Origin: Neoarius graeffei
Lineage: Eukaryota > Chordata > Actinopteri > Siluriformes > Ariidae
Assembly (NCBI RefSeq): GCF_027579695.1
Contig: NC_083579.1
Coordinates: 69,886,871-69,950,870 of the forward strand
Direction of reading: 5' to 3'
DNA: 64,000 bases
Positions 27,983-39,170 of the stretch are shown here, piece by piece; within the stretch, counting starts at the first letter, position 1, and each line of letters starts with the position of its first letter. A program made the translations under genes and the position numbers. Below the pieces are notes generated by a model. The model saw only the letters and a list, made by a program, of their open reading frames with translations. It searched no databases and was not told the origin of the DNA.

Positions 27983-30900
27983 GCCCATTCGAGTTCTGGG
28001 CAACCCTCCAACGTGGGAGGGGCTCCTTTTTCTTCCCAGCAGTCGGGAAACTGAAACCCACTGAGCTGCCGAGCCACAGCTCAGTTGGGGTTTTTGTTGG
28101 CTCCTCCCGAGGCGAGGTCTCCACTCTCCTGTCGTCATGTCCAATTTTTGATGTTGTTATTGGTGGGGTGTCGGTTCCCTGCTTGCTGGACACTGGTTCA
28201 ATGGTGTCCACAGTTACCGAAAGTTTCTTTTTGCGTCAATTCAAGCCTTGGGGTCAGGAGCGCCTGCAGTCCTGCCATTGGCTACAACTGAAGGCTGCCA
28301 ATGGCCTAGCTATTCCCTATATAGGCTACTTGGAATTGGATGTCGTTTTGTGTAGCAAGGTAGTACCACAGTGCAGAGTGTTGATTGTGAAGGATCCACA
28401 GGGCGGTCCACCCGGTGTTCCTGGGGTCATCGGAATGAATGTGATCAGCCGGTGCTACCAAGAACTTTTCGGCGCCCATGGTTCGGCATTGTGTCGTTCT
28501 CTGTCTGTCTCCCGGGCCCCAGGTCCTGTCATCGAGGCTTTACAGCATTGTCACCAAGCCGCGGTTCATGTCCCATCGGTCCGATCTGGGGCTGTTCGTG
28601 TGAGGGGTCCACGGGCAGTCCAGATCGGCGGTGGGACTATGCGGTTCGTGGCTAGCGCCTGTTCTGAGCAGTTTTCAGGCCAGACCACGCTGTTTGAGCC
28701 ATTAGGGTCGGGACTGCCGGCTGGGTTGCTGGCTTCACCCTGTTTAGTGCAGGTACATCAGGGCACCGCATTCGTACCTGTGGTGAACGTTGGGGTGACC
28801 GATGTATTGCTTTACCCACGTGTCAACTTGGGGTCTCTCATCAGTGCCGAGATAGTCAGCCTGCCCGCTGGAGTTTCAGAGGTTCCATCTGCTTGGGCGT
28901 CGCTTTCCTCCCAAGTAGCATCAGTGGATCCTGCGGATCGGCTGGCTAACGTGGATCTGTCTGCCCTGTCAGAACAAGAGCAGGTTGAGGCAAGGAGCTT
29001 GTTGACTCGTTACCATACAGTGTTTTCCACCCATGAGGGTGACCTGGGATGTACACAGCTAGTGTCTCATAGCATTCTGTTACTGGACGAAGCCCCTGTT
29101 CGGCAGCGATACCGGCGTATTCCACCTTCAGATTATGATGCAGTCAAGGCCCATATAAATCAGCTAGTGGAGTTGCAGGTCATTCGGGAGAGTAGCAGTC
29201 CGTATGCCTCGCCCATTGTCTTGGCTAAAAAGAAAGACGGTAGCCTGCGCATGTGCGTAGACTACCGCTTGCTGAATAGCAAGACATGGAAAGACTCCTT
29301 CCCCCTACCTCGAATTGAGGAGAGCCTGGACGCCCTAGCCGGGGCCCAGTGGTTCTCCACGCTGGACCTGGCTAGTGGCTATAACCAGGTCCCGGTCTCG
29401 GAGCAGGACAGGCCCAAAACGGCATTCTGTACCCCATTTGGTCTATTCGAATGGAACAGGATGCCTTTTGGGCTTTGTAATGCTCCGGGTACCTTCCAAC
29501 GCCTCATGCAGAGGATGTTTGGGGACCAGCAGTGCCAGTCCCTCCTACTTTACCTGGACGATATTATCATCTTTTCCTCTTCTGTCCAACAGCACTTGCA
29601 ACGTCTGGAGACAGTGCTGGGCCGTCTTCATAACGAGGGGTTAAAGGCCAAGCTGGAAAAATGTGCTTTCTTCCGAAGACAGGTTAACTATCTTGGACAT
29701 GTGATACCTCATGAAGGGGTCGCTACCGATCCAGCAAAGATCGAAGCAGTGGCAACTTGGAAGCGTCCCAGTCATGTCTCCGAATTGAGGTCTTTTCTTG
29801 GCTTTGCGGGATATTACCGCCGGTTTGTGGAGGGCTTCTCTAAACTGGCTGGCCCGCTGCACAAGTTGGTTGCTGACCTCTCCAATGGGAAAGGCAAGCA
29901 GAGGGCTGGTCAGGACTTGGGGACCGCTTGGACAGGGCAGTGCGAGGATAGTTTTGAGGCTCTGAAGGCCAGGCTGGTCTCCGCACCTGTCCTGGCTTAT
30001 GCCAATTTCTCCAAGCCTTTCATTTTAGAGGTTGACGCCAGCCACAGTGGCCTTGGTGCCGTTCTCTCCCAAGAACAGGATGGGGCTTATGCCAGCAGAG
30101 GTCTTAGGCCCACGGAGCGTAATATGAGTAATTATAGCTCTATGAAGCTAGAATTTCTCGCACTCAAGTGGGCCATGACCGAAAAATTTAGAGAATACCT
30201 CCTGGGCCAGCAATGTGTAGTATTTACGGATAACAACCCTCTGAGCTACCTGCATTCTGCCAAGTTGGGGGCCACAGAACATCGGTGGGCTGCCCAGCTG
30301 GCTGCCTTCAATTTTGAGATTAAGTACCGGTCGGGCCATAGCAATAAGAACGCCGATGCCCTATCTAGACAGTACATTTCTGGGGCCAGTCTGGGAGAGT
30401 ATGTGTTGCCGGGCACTGTCGTACCTACTGCCTTGCAGCAACTGCCGGTGTTGCCATCGGAGTCAGTAACACAGTGCTCCATGTCCGTGTTCCCCCAACG
30501 TTCAGCTCAGGAGATTCAGTCCCTCCAAGAAGCTGACCCCGCGTTGGGGTCTTTGCTAATGTTCTGGCGGAGGGGCACCCTACCCACACCAGAGGAGAGA
30601 CTGGTGGCTTCAAAGCGAGTATTGGGCTTTGTGACGCAATGGTTTCGTCTGGTGGAACGGGAGGGTGTACTATATCGTCGCGTCTTCAGGCCGGACGGGA
30701 AGGAGGAATTGCTTCAGGTTCTTTTGCCCGCTACCCTTCAAGGGGAGGTCCTACAGCAGCTTCACCACGATCACGGCCACCAGGGAGTGGAGCGCACAGC
30801 CGAGTTGGTGCGGCTGCGTTGTTTCTGGCCGGGTTTGTTGTCGGACATCCAGCAATGGTGCCGGGAATGTAGCCGGTGCCAGCTGGCGAAGGATTCTGGT

Positions 30901-32277
30901 TCTGCTTCACACAGTTTCATGGGCCACCTCCTCGCTTCCAGGCCTAATGAAATCCTGGCAATCGATTTCACCCAGCTGGAGCGAACAACGAATGGGGTGG
31001 AAAATGTACTTGTCATGACTGACGTATTTAGCAAGTACACACAAGCTGTGTCCACTCGTGATCAGCGGGCTCAAACTGTGGCCCAGGTACTGCTGCATGA
31101 GTGGTTCTATCGGTTTGGGGTGCCGAGTCGCATTCACTCCGATCAGGGCAGGTCGTTTGAGAGCGGGCTTATTCGGCAGCTTTGTGAACTGTACGGTGTT
31201 GCGAAATCTAGGACCACCCCGTATCACCCTTCAGGCAACGGACAATGCGAGCGGTTTAATAGGACCCTCCATAACCTGCTCCGGACTATACCTACCACTC
31301 GAAAGCATGACTGGGCGTCGTGTCTCCCGCAGGTAGTGTACTGCTATAACACTACTCCTCATCCTACTACAGGAGAGTCTCTGTACTTTCTTATGTTTGG
31401 ACGAGAGCCCACCCTTCCTATTGACTTCCTCCTGGGGAGGGTTCCCGAGCCAGTGCCAGGGACAGTCCAGAATTGGATTCTCGAACATCAAACTAGGCTG
31501 AGATTGGCCTTTCAAGGGGCTCGAGACCGGCTATTGGCTGCAGCGGATCGACGGAAGGACCGTCATGATGGTCAGGTTCAGGAGGCTCCTCTAAGGGAGG
31601 GCCAACTGGTTTATATGAGGGATCATAGTGTTAGGGGTCGATGTAAGATCCAAGATCACTGGAGCTCGGACTCGTATCAGGTACTCCGAGCACCTACGGG
31701 GAACGGAGCTGTTTATACCATCGCACTAGTAGGCAATCCCCAGAAAGCCCGTAATGTTCATCGTGATCAGTTGAAACCACAGTTCCCCTTGGCTTATGCC
31801 GCACCGTTGCCCGAGGCTCCATCTTCGAGTGTTGCTGCTCCCCCTGGTGAGCAGTCACAGGGGGAGGAACAACTTGTACTCGTGATCCGTGATCCACCGC
31901 CGATCGTGGTCGCATCCCCAACCCGTGGGTCCCCACCTCAAGTTGCGGATCATGATCCTTCTACTGCTGTTGTTCACCCAGTGTTTGGGTCCCCACTCCA
32001 AGCTTTGGTGTCTTCCTCTGGTGCTGTAAATGGCGATGCTGAGTTGGGAACAACCTCCCACTCCACAGCGGGAGAGCACTCCAATGTGCACCGCCTTCCA
32101 AGGTCGGTAATTCAGCCAAACGAACTGCTTTCTCCACCCTTGATGGCTGAAACTAGCCCCATTGCTCTAGGGGCTAATAGTCCTTTGGGTACGCCGGCTG
32201 TCGTCGGGGCGCCGACACAAGAAGGGGGGGTAGAATGTGACGGATTGGGCAATGCTCTCCAATCTGTCGCTGATTAG
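27919..32277 (+). CDS. Pol polyprotein of the large gypsy element (PR, RT, RNase H, IN)
   Basis: Open frame of 1452 codons in the -1 frame relative to gag. The in-frame stop upstream is at 27913-27915, so any -1 shift must occur between about 27916 and 27982. Protease LLDTGSMVST (Asp about residue 89), RT YLDDIIIFS (about 545), RNase H EVDASHSGLGAVL (about 705), integrase finger HHDHGHQG...CRECSRC (about 950-990), core Asp in LAIDFTQ, Asp in HSDQGRSF and Glu in GNGQCERFNRT (about 1015-1108). A Pro/Ser-rich tail of about 150 residues follows. The stop lies 40 bp inside the 3' LTR. The first 20-odd residues overlap the gag zinc knuckle in another frame and are probably not native Pol. Confidence 0.9.
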   Translation: MPATRAFCERVRWTKSSFPAVSPFEFWATLQRGRGSFFFPAVGKLKPTELPSHSSVGVFVGSSRGEVSTLLSSCPIFDVVIGGVSVPCLLDTGSMVSTVTESFFLRQFKPWGQERLQSCHWLQLKAANGLAIPYIGYLELDVVLCSKVVPQCRVLIVKDPQGGPPGVPGVIGMNVISRCYQELFGAHGSALCRSLSVSRAPGPVIEALQHCHQAAVHVPSVRSGAVRVRGPRAVQIGGGTMRFVASACSEQFSGQTTLFEPLGSGLPAGLLASPCLVQVHQGTAFVPVVNVGVTDVLLYPRVNLGSLISAEIVSLPAGVSEVPSAWASLSSQVASVDPADRLANVDLSALSEQEQVEARSLLTRYHTVFSTHEGDLGCTQLVSHSILLLDEAPVRQRYRRIPPSDYDAVKAHINQLVELQVIRESSSPYASPIVLAKKKDGSLRMCVDYRLLNSKTWKDSFPLPRIEESLDALAGAQWFSTLDLASGYNQVPVSEQDRPKTAFCTPFGLFEWNRMPFGLCNAPGTFQRLMQRMFGDQQCQSLLLYLDDIIIFSSSVQQHLQRLETVLGRLHNEGLKAKLEKCAFFRRQVNYLGHVIPHEGVATDPAKIEAVATWKRPSHVSELRSFLGFAGYYRRFVEGFSKLAGPLHKLVADLSNGKGKQRAGQDLGTAWTGQCEDSFEALKARLVSAPVLAYANFSKPFILEVDASHSGLGAVLSQEQDGAYASRGLRPTERNMSNYSSMKLEFLALKWAMTEKFREYLLGQQCVVFTDNNPLSYLHSAKLGATEHRWAAQLAAFNFEIKYRSGHSNKNADALSRQYISGASLGEYVLPGTVVPTALQQLPVLPSESVTQCSMSVFPQRSAQEIQSLQEADPALGSLLMFWRRGTLPTPEERLVASKRVLGFVTQWFRLVEREGVLYRRVFRPDGKEELLQVLLPATLQGEVLQQLHHDHGHQGVERTAELVRLRCFWPGLLSDIQQWCRECSRCQLAKDSGSASHSFMGHLLASRPNEILAIDFTQLERTTNGVENVLVMTDVFSKYTQAVSTRDQRAQTVAQVLLHEWFYRFGVPSRIHSDQGRSFESGLIRQLCELYGVAKSRTTPYHPSGNGQCERFNRTLHNLLRTIPTTRKHDWASCLPQVVYCYNTTPHPTTGESLYFLMFGREPTLPIDFLLGRVPEPVPGTVQNWILEHQTRLRLAFQGARDRLLAAADRRKDRHDGQVQEAPLREGQLVYMRDHSVRGRCKIQDHWSSDSYQVLRAPTGNGAVYTIALVGNPQKARNVHRDQLKPQFPLAYAAPLPEAPSSSVAAPPGEQSQGEEQLVLVIRDPPPIVVASPTRGSPPQVADHDPSTAVVHPVFGSPLQALVSSSGAVNGDAELGTTSHSTAGEHSNVHRLPRSVIQPNELLSPPLMAETSPIALGANSPLGTPAVVGAPTQEGGVECDGLGNALQSVAD

Positions 32278-34152
32278 TTACTTGCTCCTTTTTGTGGTTG
32301 GTTGAGCCATGAGTACCAGGGACTTTTACGTTGATAAATTTGGCTCTGGGACGTGACGTTGGTCTCTTTCCGTCCTGCTGTTGTGCTGGGAGCAAAAATG
32401 CCGGCTGGTGTGTGGGTTGCTGCTGGTTGGGAACATTATCCGGGAGGTTCGGTGCTTTGAGGTAGGCATTTAATATTAGTGCTGTTTGATATGTCCGCTT
32501 GTTGCATTGTCTAGTGGTTTGGGAGTTGACTCTGCGGCTGTATCCCGTTTTTAGTCGCGTCCATGTTGGAACTGAACCCTGCTGTGGATCTACTTTCACT
32601 TCAGCGCGTTTAGCTACTGCATCTGTGCTTGTGGTACAACTTTTTTTTGTGAATTAGCGTTTTGCCCCATCGCCTGGGCCCTACTGCAGACCTGCTTGGC
32701 TGTTACTAAATCGTTGGGTTTGGAGTGGCCGAGGGGTTGGCTCATGTGCGTTTGACCGCAGTCAGTGAAAGTGTGTGGTCCTAGTGTGACGTGACCGAAA
32801 CGTGGATCTATGCCGGGGATTGTAAAGCAGCTACAGGGGGTTGCTGTTTTGTCGCTGTAGTAATTGTGCCATTTCTGGTTCACCTGCCCATCTTACTTTG
32901 GACTGTTGATTATTTGATTTGATTGATTTTTGTTGTTTTGGTTAATTTGGTTTTGTTTATTTTATTTATTTATTTATTTTTTTCTGGCCCTCTGTCCGGA
33001 GCTGGGGCACCAGTCTCCTGTTTGTGTATCTGTGAAGCCTTGTCACAGTATGTGTGTGTGTCTGTGTGCGTGCGTGTGGTTGTGAGTGTCTTACCCTAGG
33101 CACGGCACGGGAGGCGACTGTACACACCATTCCCTGCTATCGTGGGGCTGGCTTAGCCCCCTTCTCTACTGCTATACAAAGTTAAGTTACATCTGCTCCT
33201 TATGGTGTATGTAATTAGTACCACGCAGTAGAATTTGTAATACTTGCCATTGAGTGTCTTCTCTTTTTTCTCTCTCCTGGGCAGGTGCGGAGGCGCCGCC
33301 ATAGCATGCCGGACTTTAGGTGGCGGATTCTTTCATTTTTCCATCGTTCTGTGCACTTGGGTGATTATTGTTATTTGTCTGTAGTGTTTATGATTATTTG
33401 TTTGTAGTGTTTCTTAGTTTTAGTTGAAGTGTGTATTTTTTTCTTTACTTTTGTGTGGTTTTTTTCTTGGTCTTCTGCTGTCCCTTTTTACCGTGCTGCT
33501 ACTGGCTAGCCTCATTCCTGTGCCACCCTTGTAAGAGTAGCACTATTGCCCCATTCTGTACCAGGGTGTTCTGTGACATTGGGGGCAGTCCCCCCCCTCC
33601 CGCACGTGCCGTGCCGTGGGTGTGTGCCGTGTGAATGTGGTTGGCCACATTCTCCCTGTAATTATATGTCTTAGGGTATCACACTAGGGTTAGTGCCATA
33701 CTTATCATCTTGACTTCTCTTGTAGCTGGCTTTTGCACAATCACCTGCATTGTTGCACATTTGTATGTATTTTTATGATGTTGATTTGTTAGGCGACTGG
33801 ATGTATTATGTGTATGGAATATTGTAGCCTTCTGATTGGTGCATTACTGACTCAAGGTGTATATACCTGAAATCGTTTCTATCCTTGAACATTGTTATTT
33901 AACTGGTTTGGCCTGATCAGTCAAGCAGTAATTATTGTACACTGCTGTTAACGTTTTATACCCTGTGAAAAGAATAAATGAATTTGAACTTGATATGAAT
34001 TTGAACTTGACTCCTGCCTAAGAGTGCTTCGAACCTGTGTCCTGGTATTATTAAATTGGGAGGTAATGTTATTTTCCTAGGTTGTCCTTCCCCACCCTAG
34101 GTGGCGTAGTCGAGCAAATACTAAATTTTATTATTAACGTGCCACTGTTACA
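32236..34152 (+). repeat. 3' LTR of the large gypsy element
   Basis: About 1.92 kb. Differences from the 5' LTR include an insertion near 32768 (AGTGAAAGTGTGTGG) and a TTTA expansion near 32960. It contains the last codons of pol. Confidence 0.9.
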
Positions 34153-34426
34153 CATGCATCGAGACAACATACACTACTGTTCAAAAGTTTGGGGTCACTT
34201 TGAAATTTCCTTATTTTTGAAAGAAAAGCACTGTTCTTTTCCATGAAGATGACTTTAAACTAATCGGAAATACACTCAATACATTGCAAATGTGGTAAAT
34301 GATTATTCTAGCTAAATTCTACTAAATGCCTGGTTTTTGGTGCAATATCTACATAGGTGTATAGAGGCCCATTTCCAGCAACTATCACTCCAGTGTTCTA
34401 ATGGTACAATGTGTTTGCTCGTTGCC

Positions 34427-35170
34427 TCAGGTGGTGTTTACGTTAGACCGTATCAGCGGATCATCAGATTAACGTTTTTAAAACGATTCGCGTGCACACA
34501 GCAACGCCAATACACGATTCGCATGCACACAGCAACGCCAATACACGGATACGCTAATCACATGACTAATTAGACGGCACATCACATGATCCCAGTGCAT
34601 ATCGGGCATGCGCAAGTCACTCACCATTTGCAAGTGGAAGGATGGCAAGCGAACACCTTCTCCAGCAGATAAACACACCTGGCTGTGATGTTCATGTTCT
34701 CACTGAGTTTAAGCGCCTGAAGGAGGTAAATAAGTTGAAATGTGTAAATAAACCTCAGTGCGGCTCAGCGCTTCCTCCGGCGCTCCAAATCACTCCGCCC
34801 TGAACAGCGAGTGCCCTCTGGAGGGTGCGCACTTCGGCCCTGCGCAGCTCACAGAGCGCACGAGTGAAGCGCACGAGCAGTGATTCGGGACTGAGCCGCT
34901 GTGTGTGTGATCCCAACGCCAGCGAATCAGGAAGGTGGATGTCACAGTGACGTTGTCCAATGATGACGTCAGCTAGAGCTCAGCACTGCGTTTCCTCGTT
35001 CCTCAATGTTTACACAGCACCGGATCAGATACGAACTGGGTTGAATATGTGGGCCCTGGCGGATTCAAGTTGTTCCGCCTGTGGAGTCGTTTCCCGGCGT
35101 TTTAATGTGCACGGACAGTACATCCGCGACAAAAACGAGACGGATACAGTCTAATGTAAACACCACCTCA
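34427..35170. mobile_element. Nested element with GGTGGTGTTTAC ends and TCA duplication
   Basis: GGTGGTGTTTACGTTAGACC at 34430 mirrors GTCTAATGTAAACACCACC ending 35167, with TCA on both sides. Harbinger-like by target length; contains one possible exon (34642-34725). Confidence 0.65.
34642..34725 (+). CDS. Possible transposon first exon of unknown function
   Basis: ATG followed by 27 codons (MASEHLLQQINTPGCDVHVL, TEFKRLKE) ends exactly at a GTAAAT donor-like site inside the nested element. I do not recognise the peptide. Position and the donor make it a candidate first exon of a lost transposase or accessory gene; it could equally be chance. Confidence 0.3.
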
Positions 35171-35375
35171 GAAGGCTAATGGATGATTAGAAAACCCTTG
35201 TACAATCATGTTAGCACAGCTCACATTTGTGGGGTCGATTAAATGCTCAAAATGGCCAGAAAAATGTCTCGACTATATTTTCTATTCATTTTACAACTTA
35301 TGGTGATAAATAAAAGTGTGACTTTTCATGGAAAACAAAATTGTCTGGGTGACCCCAAACTTTTGAACGGTAGTG

Positions 35376-35484
35376 TAGATTATTAATGGATGGATGTTTT
35401 TGAAATATTACTTTTTGATTATTGATACAGAAAAACATAATATGGACGCTGGCGATGCATTAAGCTTGCCGAAAGGAATAAAAC

Positions 35485-35529
<45 letters not shown>

Positions 35530-36392
35530 TTTCTTTTAATGGCAAGCCAACCCATACATGGCTAAACACTGGTAAAATAAGGGTCCACTCAGGAACTAAA
35601 CCCAATCCCACTAGTGCACTATATAGGGAATAGAAGTCATCATGCCACATTTTAGGATCGACCCTCATTCTGTCAGACTCTCAGTGGTCCCCCAATGGGC
35701 AACGAGCTGCAGTTTGTAGACCAATGAGAGAAGTGCTACGCAGGCAGAGGCCAGAGAGAGAGAGAAGCCGTAGCCACAAATGCAGCTTTCGATGCCCATA
35801 CTCAAACATTTTCAAAGGTAAAAAGGTTTACTTAAAGTTCAATTCCTACAGCGTATATACAAATTAATAGACACTTACTGAACTCCATCCTCACTTTTAC
35901 ATCGTTTTGCCTCATAAATGTTACAGCCCATGCAATATCCGGCCACGTGTATTAATAAATCACTATTTTAAATATTTAAAATCTAGCAAGCCATGGAAAA
36001 TGGTTATGTTGGTCAAAAGCGGTTATTTAGTTGTTTGGCAGAACAAACGTACTGTCCAATGAGTATTAAAATTGTCACCATAGTAACTTGATCACTTGGT
36101 TTTAATGCTGTAACCGGACGTCCCACCAGCTTAGCCGCTTTTTGTCAGTCTAACTGAACTCGCTAGCTTGTGGGTCCAGTGTAGTCGCGTAAAAAAAAAA
36201 AAAAGCCAAAATTAAGAGAGATTTTAGTTGTACCGAATAGTTAACAATTATCTTGTCTTGGCATTATTCAGAAAAAGTGCACTAGTTACACTCCTAATGC
36301 AGTTTGTGCTAGCATTATTTCAAAACCCATTTACCACGATGCTAACCTGTTAACTTTTAAAGCCTTGTTATCATTGAGCTCTCATTCAGGCC
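35376..36392. other. No gene; contains a (GA)n microsatellite
   Basis: A GA dinucleotide tract of about 40 bp runs from 35487 to 35526. The rest has no motif I recognise. The Ser/Leu-rich antisense frame over the tract is an artefact of the repeat. Confidence 0.6.
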
Positions 36393-37405
36393 CTCAGAAC
36401 CAGGGCCGTTGACAGCTTTGGCTGGGCCCGGGACAAAATAATCTGAGTGGGCCCCCACACACACACATACGCGCACACGCACATCGCCACACAGCAACCA
36501 CCCACACCCAACCCCTCTTTTCACAGTCTCCATTCACTCCAACCCTTAAATAACAGGTATAACAGGTATTCCAAGCCCATTTTCACATGCCGTCGTATCT
36601 ACACGGGATGATTTCCAACAAAATAAGGTTTAATTAACAAGAGGCAGCGTTCCACGGGCTTTCAGCTAACCGGAGTCCAGCTCAGCGCAGCTCAGCAAGC
36701 ATGCCTAAAACATTTGGATATGATTGCGGGCCAATGTGCTATTCTTTGCTTCATTGAGATATATGCAACACAGTGTTATTAAACCGATATGTTTATGAAA
36801 TAATTCAATGCCCTGTGCATTTCAGTGTTCACTCAGTGTACCCTGCTATCCCCTACTTTATAATTATTAATGGTGCGTCGCGCGTGCTGGGGTTACATTA
36901 CGGGGCTGGAAAAAAGTTATCTGTGTCTTACCTGGCTCAGCTGCCCCACTGCTTTCACCACCTGCTGCATCATCTGAATCTTTTCTAAAATATCTATGCA
37001 GTGAGCCCCTGAGGCTCTTGGCTTCTTCATCTCTTTTTCTCTTTTCTTTTCTTTGCTCCTGACTTGTGCATGTTGGCAAACGGGCTCGCACGCTTATTGT
37101 CGAAGCGTTATGATGGAATAGTGCCGTGTTATTTGGCGCCTTAATCAAAGACCAAACCATTTCTGCATTAGGGGTGGTAGGTGGGTTCTTGAATCTATTT
37201 TCGAAGACAATAAAGGCAAAAGAACCAGAAATCATTCATTGAATGCAAATATAGCACATTTTTCTCACCCAAATCAACACATTTTGAAATGAAACAGAAT
37301 GATTAATGGCATCTTCATGAGGGACCAGTTCTGGGCCCCCCCTCATACCTGGGCCCGGGACAAAATACCCGGTTGTCCCCCCCTGTCGACGGCCCTGCTC
37401 AGAAC
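36393..37405 (-). mobile_element. hAT transposon derivative with 8-bp duplication CTCAGAAC
   Basis: CAGGGCCGTTGACAG (36401) and CTGTCGACGGCCCTG (ending 37397) are inverted, with CTCAGAAC at 36393-36400 and 37398-37405. Long subterminal similarity includes GGGCCCGGGACAAAATA on both sides. 997 bp. Confidence 0.88.
36880..37080 (-). pseudogene. hAT transposase N-terminal fragment
   Basis: The minus strand reads QEQRKEKRKRDEEAKSLRGS followed by LHRYFRKDSDDAAGG. This matches the basic N-terminus plus L..YF motif that opens Charlie/ZMYM-type hAT proteins. The finger and catalytic core are missing. Confidence 0.6.
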
Positions 37406-37885
37406 AACCTGTGAAACGGGAAAAAAAACAAATATATTATATATTTCGGTGTCATTTACGTACCTTAAAAGCATTTACAAAGATTTTTGCCCATTAGAGA
37501 CCAGAATCAAGGAATTGGAAAAGATGCTGTGCTTCCCCGCTCACGCAGCCGGTGTGTTCTGTTCTGAGGCAGGCAATGTGCCGGCGTTCATTTATAGTTC
37601 AGCAGTTTCCATGGCAACACGCCAGCTCAAACCGGTCTCCCGTCGGCCTGTGAACCGATTCCAGCTTGCTACCTGACGGCTTTCGCGCGTGCAACAAAAG
37701 CTTGATGTTCTACTCTTGCAAATATTTTGTTTACCCACCCATCAGGAGCTCCACGTCGAGACAAATTTTTCTTTGTAGGTAAATAGGAGTAATTTAATAA
37801 TAAGTAAGGCTTAGCAGTAATTTACGATTTTCAGGGCACATATAATATTAATATTAATATAAATGTGCAATACCTCTCCTGCTGG
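37406..37885. other. No gene recognised
   Basis: AT-rich to mixed sequence. The open frame at 37299-37676 spans the hAT end and has no family motif. Confidence 0.35.
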
Positions 37886-38032
37886 ACTTTTTTCATATCT
37901 TTTTATTTAAATACTTAATTTATTTATCTAGAAGTTTTCTAAAGACTTAATTTATCTAGAAGTTCTCTCTTTTTTTTCTATTCTATTCTCTGTTTATCCT
38001 ATAATGATGCTACTGGAATTTATTTTCCCTCA

Positions 38033-38568
38033 GGGAACCCCAGAGGCGATTCTAGTTGTGGCCCCAAGCAAAAATTTCCAGGGGGCCCTTCTGACCAGTG
38101 TTCATCACCAATATGTTATAAATAATCTGACACCAATGAAAAATGTATGAAACCAAAGTTTTTTAAATTCCAAACGTGAAAATACACTGTAAAACCCAAT
38201 AAGGTCACTGAGCTCAAAAATTTTATTGAAACCGATTACGTAAAAATTTTTGAGGTAAGTAACTTAAATTTTTTTAAGGTAAGATTTCTTAAAAATTACA
38301 CTATAATTACACTTAATTGTATTTTTTAAGAAATCTTACCTTAAAAAATTTAAGTTACTTACCTCAAAAATTTTCACGTAATCTGTTTCAATAAAATTTT
38401 TGAGCTCAGTGACCTTATCGGGTTTTACAGTGTACAATGGTAAAGAACAATAAAAAACAAAATAAATAAATAAGCCCTCGGGCCCCGACTCTCGGGAGGC
38501 CCCTGGGCCAGGGGGCCCCAAACAGTTGCCTGCCTTGCCTGTTCACAAGCTGCGCGTCTGGGGAACCC
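38033..38568. mobile_element. hAT MITE with 8-bp duplication GGGAACCC
   Basis: CAGAGGCGATTC (38041) and GCGCGTCTG (ending 38560) are the ends; GGGAACCC lies at 38033-38040 and 38561-38568. It is interrupted by a fold-back element. Confidence 0.8.
38183..38434. mobile_element. Near-perfect fold-back (palindromic) MITE, TA target
   Basis: CACTGTAAAACCC at 38185 mirrors GGGTTTTACAGTG ending 38432, and the whole 248 bp is one inverted repeat with a short central loop near 38300-38320. TA flanks each side. The RNA would form a long hairpin. Confidence 0.88.
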
Positions 38569-38607
38569 TTCCAAAGGGATCAATAAAGTTCTATCTAATC
38601 TAATCAT

Positions 38608-38951
38608 AACATAGTCCTCTGAGCCTATTAGTGCAGAGTTTAAAAAATAAAAATAACTAGCGGCCTTGACGGGCCCTCGCACATGTGGTTCCGCAACCCA
38701 GGACATCCCGCCACCCAACAAAACAGTCACATGTCATATAGTCATCAAATGTTCATCAGACAGGCCCATAACAGCTAAAGAGTATCAGAATCAGAATCAG
38801 AGTCATATTACAAGATATCGAGTTCAACATTCAGCAATATCCTATAGATATCAAATTCAACATTCAGTAATATCTTGGCATATTATATGCTATAATATTT
38901 CAACATATTACAATATATCAAAAATCATTGCACAATGATAGAAGGTCACTA

Positions 38952-38997
<46 letters not shown>

Positions 38998-39170
38998 TGT
39001 TTGATTATTTGGTCCGCACCAGGCAGTAAAATTGTTACATTGTAGCATACAGACTGTGTGTGGTCCGCGTTCACACATACAAACGAACCAATGCATCAGA
39101 ATCATATTACAAGATATCAAGTTCAACATTCAGCAATATCTTGGTATATTATGTTATATTATTTCAACAT
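38608..39170. repeat. Dispersed AT-rich subrepeats and a (TG)n microsatellite
   Basis: AGTTCAACATTCAGCAATAT and close variants occur near 38825, 38857, 39120 and 44520, spaced irregularly. A TG tract runs about 38956-38997. No gene is visible. Confidence 0.6.

Larger units (their letters stand above)
24867..34156 (+). mobile_element. Ty3/gypsy retrotransposon with 1.9-kb LTRs, complete
   Basis: LTRs at 24871-26770 and 32236-34152 start TGTGA(T/C)GGATTGGG and end GCCACTGTTACA, with CATG duplicated outside (24867-24870, 34153-34156). A primer-site candidate TGGTGTAGTCAGCAGGAT begins at 26773 and the purine tract GAAGGGGGGGTAGAA precedes the 3' LTR. Domain order is the usual Gag, PR, RT, RNase H, IN. 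The LTRs differ by scattered substitutions and a few short indels, so it is older than Gmr1-like copy 1. Confidence 0.92.
34170..35377. mobile_element. Tc1/mariner-like non-autonomous element, TA target
   Basis: Ends CACTACTGTTCAAAAGTTTG (34172) and CAAACTTTTGAACGGTAGTG (ending 35375) are inverted and flanked by TA. The pattern GTTCAAAAGTTTGGGGTCAC is a widespread Tc1/mariner-type terminus in fish. The middle is occupied by another element. Confidence 0.8.
37886..38607 (+). mobile_element. LINE 3' tail split by a hAT MITE
   Basis: 37886-38032 plus 38569-38607 read as one unit: CTCTCCTGCTGGACTTTTTT ... TTTCCCTCAGGGAACCCTTC then CAATAAAGTTCTATCTAATC. The same unit occurs in reverse at about 44950-45350. 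It behaves as the 3' end of a non-LTR element; clade not determined. Confidence 0.6.

Noticed and set aside
35408..35668. Minus-strand 86-codon frame with a Leu-Ser repeat.
   Set aside because: The repeat is the translation of a (GA)n microsatellite.
37299..37676. 125-codon plus-strand frame as a gene.
   Set aside because: It starts inside the hAT right end and crosses the target duplication; no recognisable domain.
38908..39129. Frame with a poly(Thr-His) stretch.
   Set aside because: It translates the (TG)n microsatellite.
38805..39140. Repeated AGTTCAACATTCAGCAATAT words as a CRISPR-like array.
   Set aside because: Spacing is irregular, there are few copies, it lies in a vertebrate genome, and there are no cas genes.
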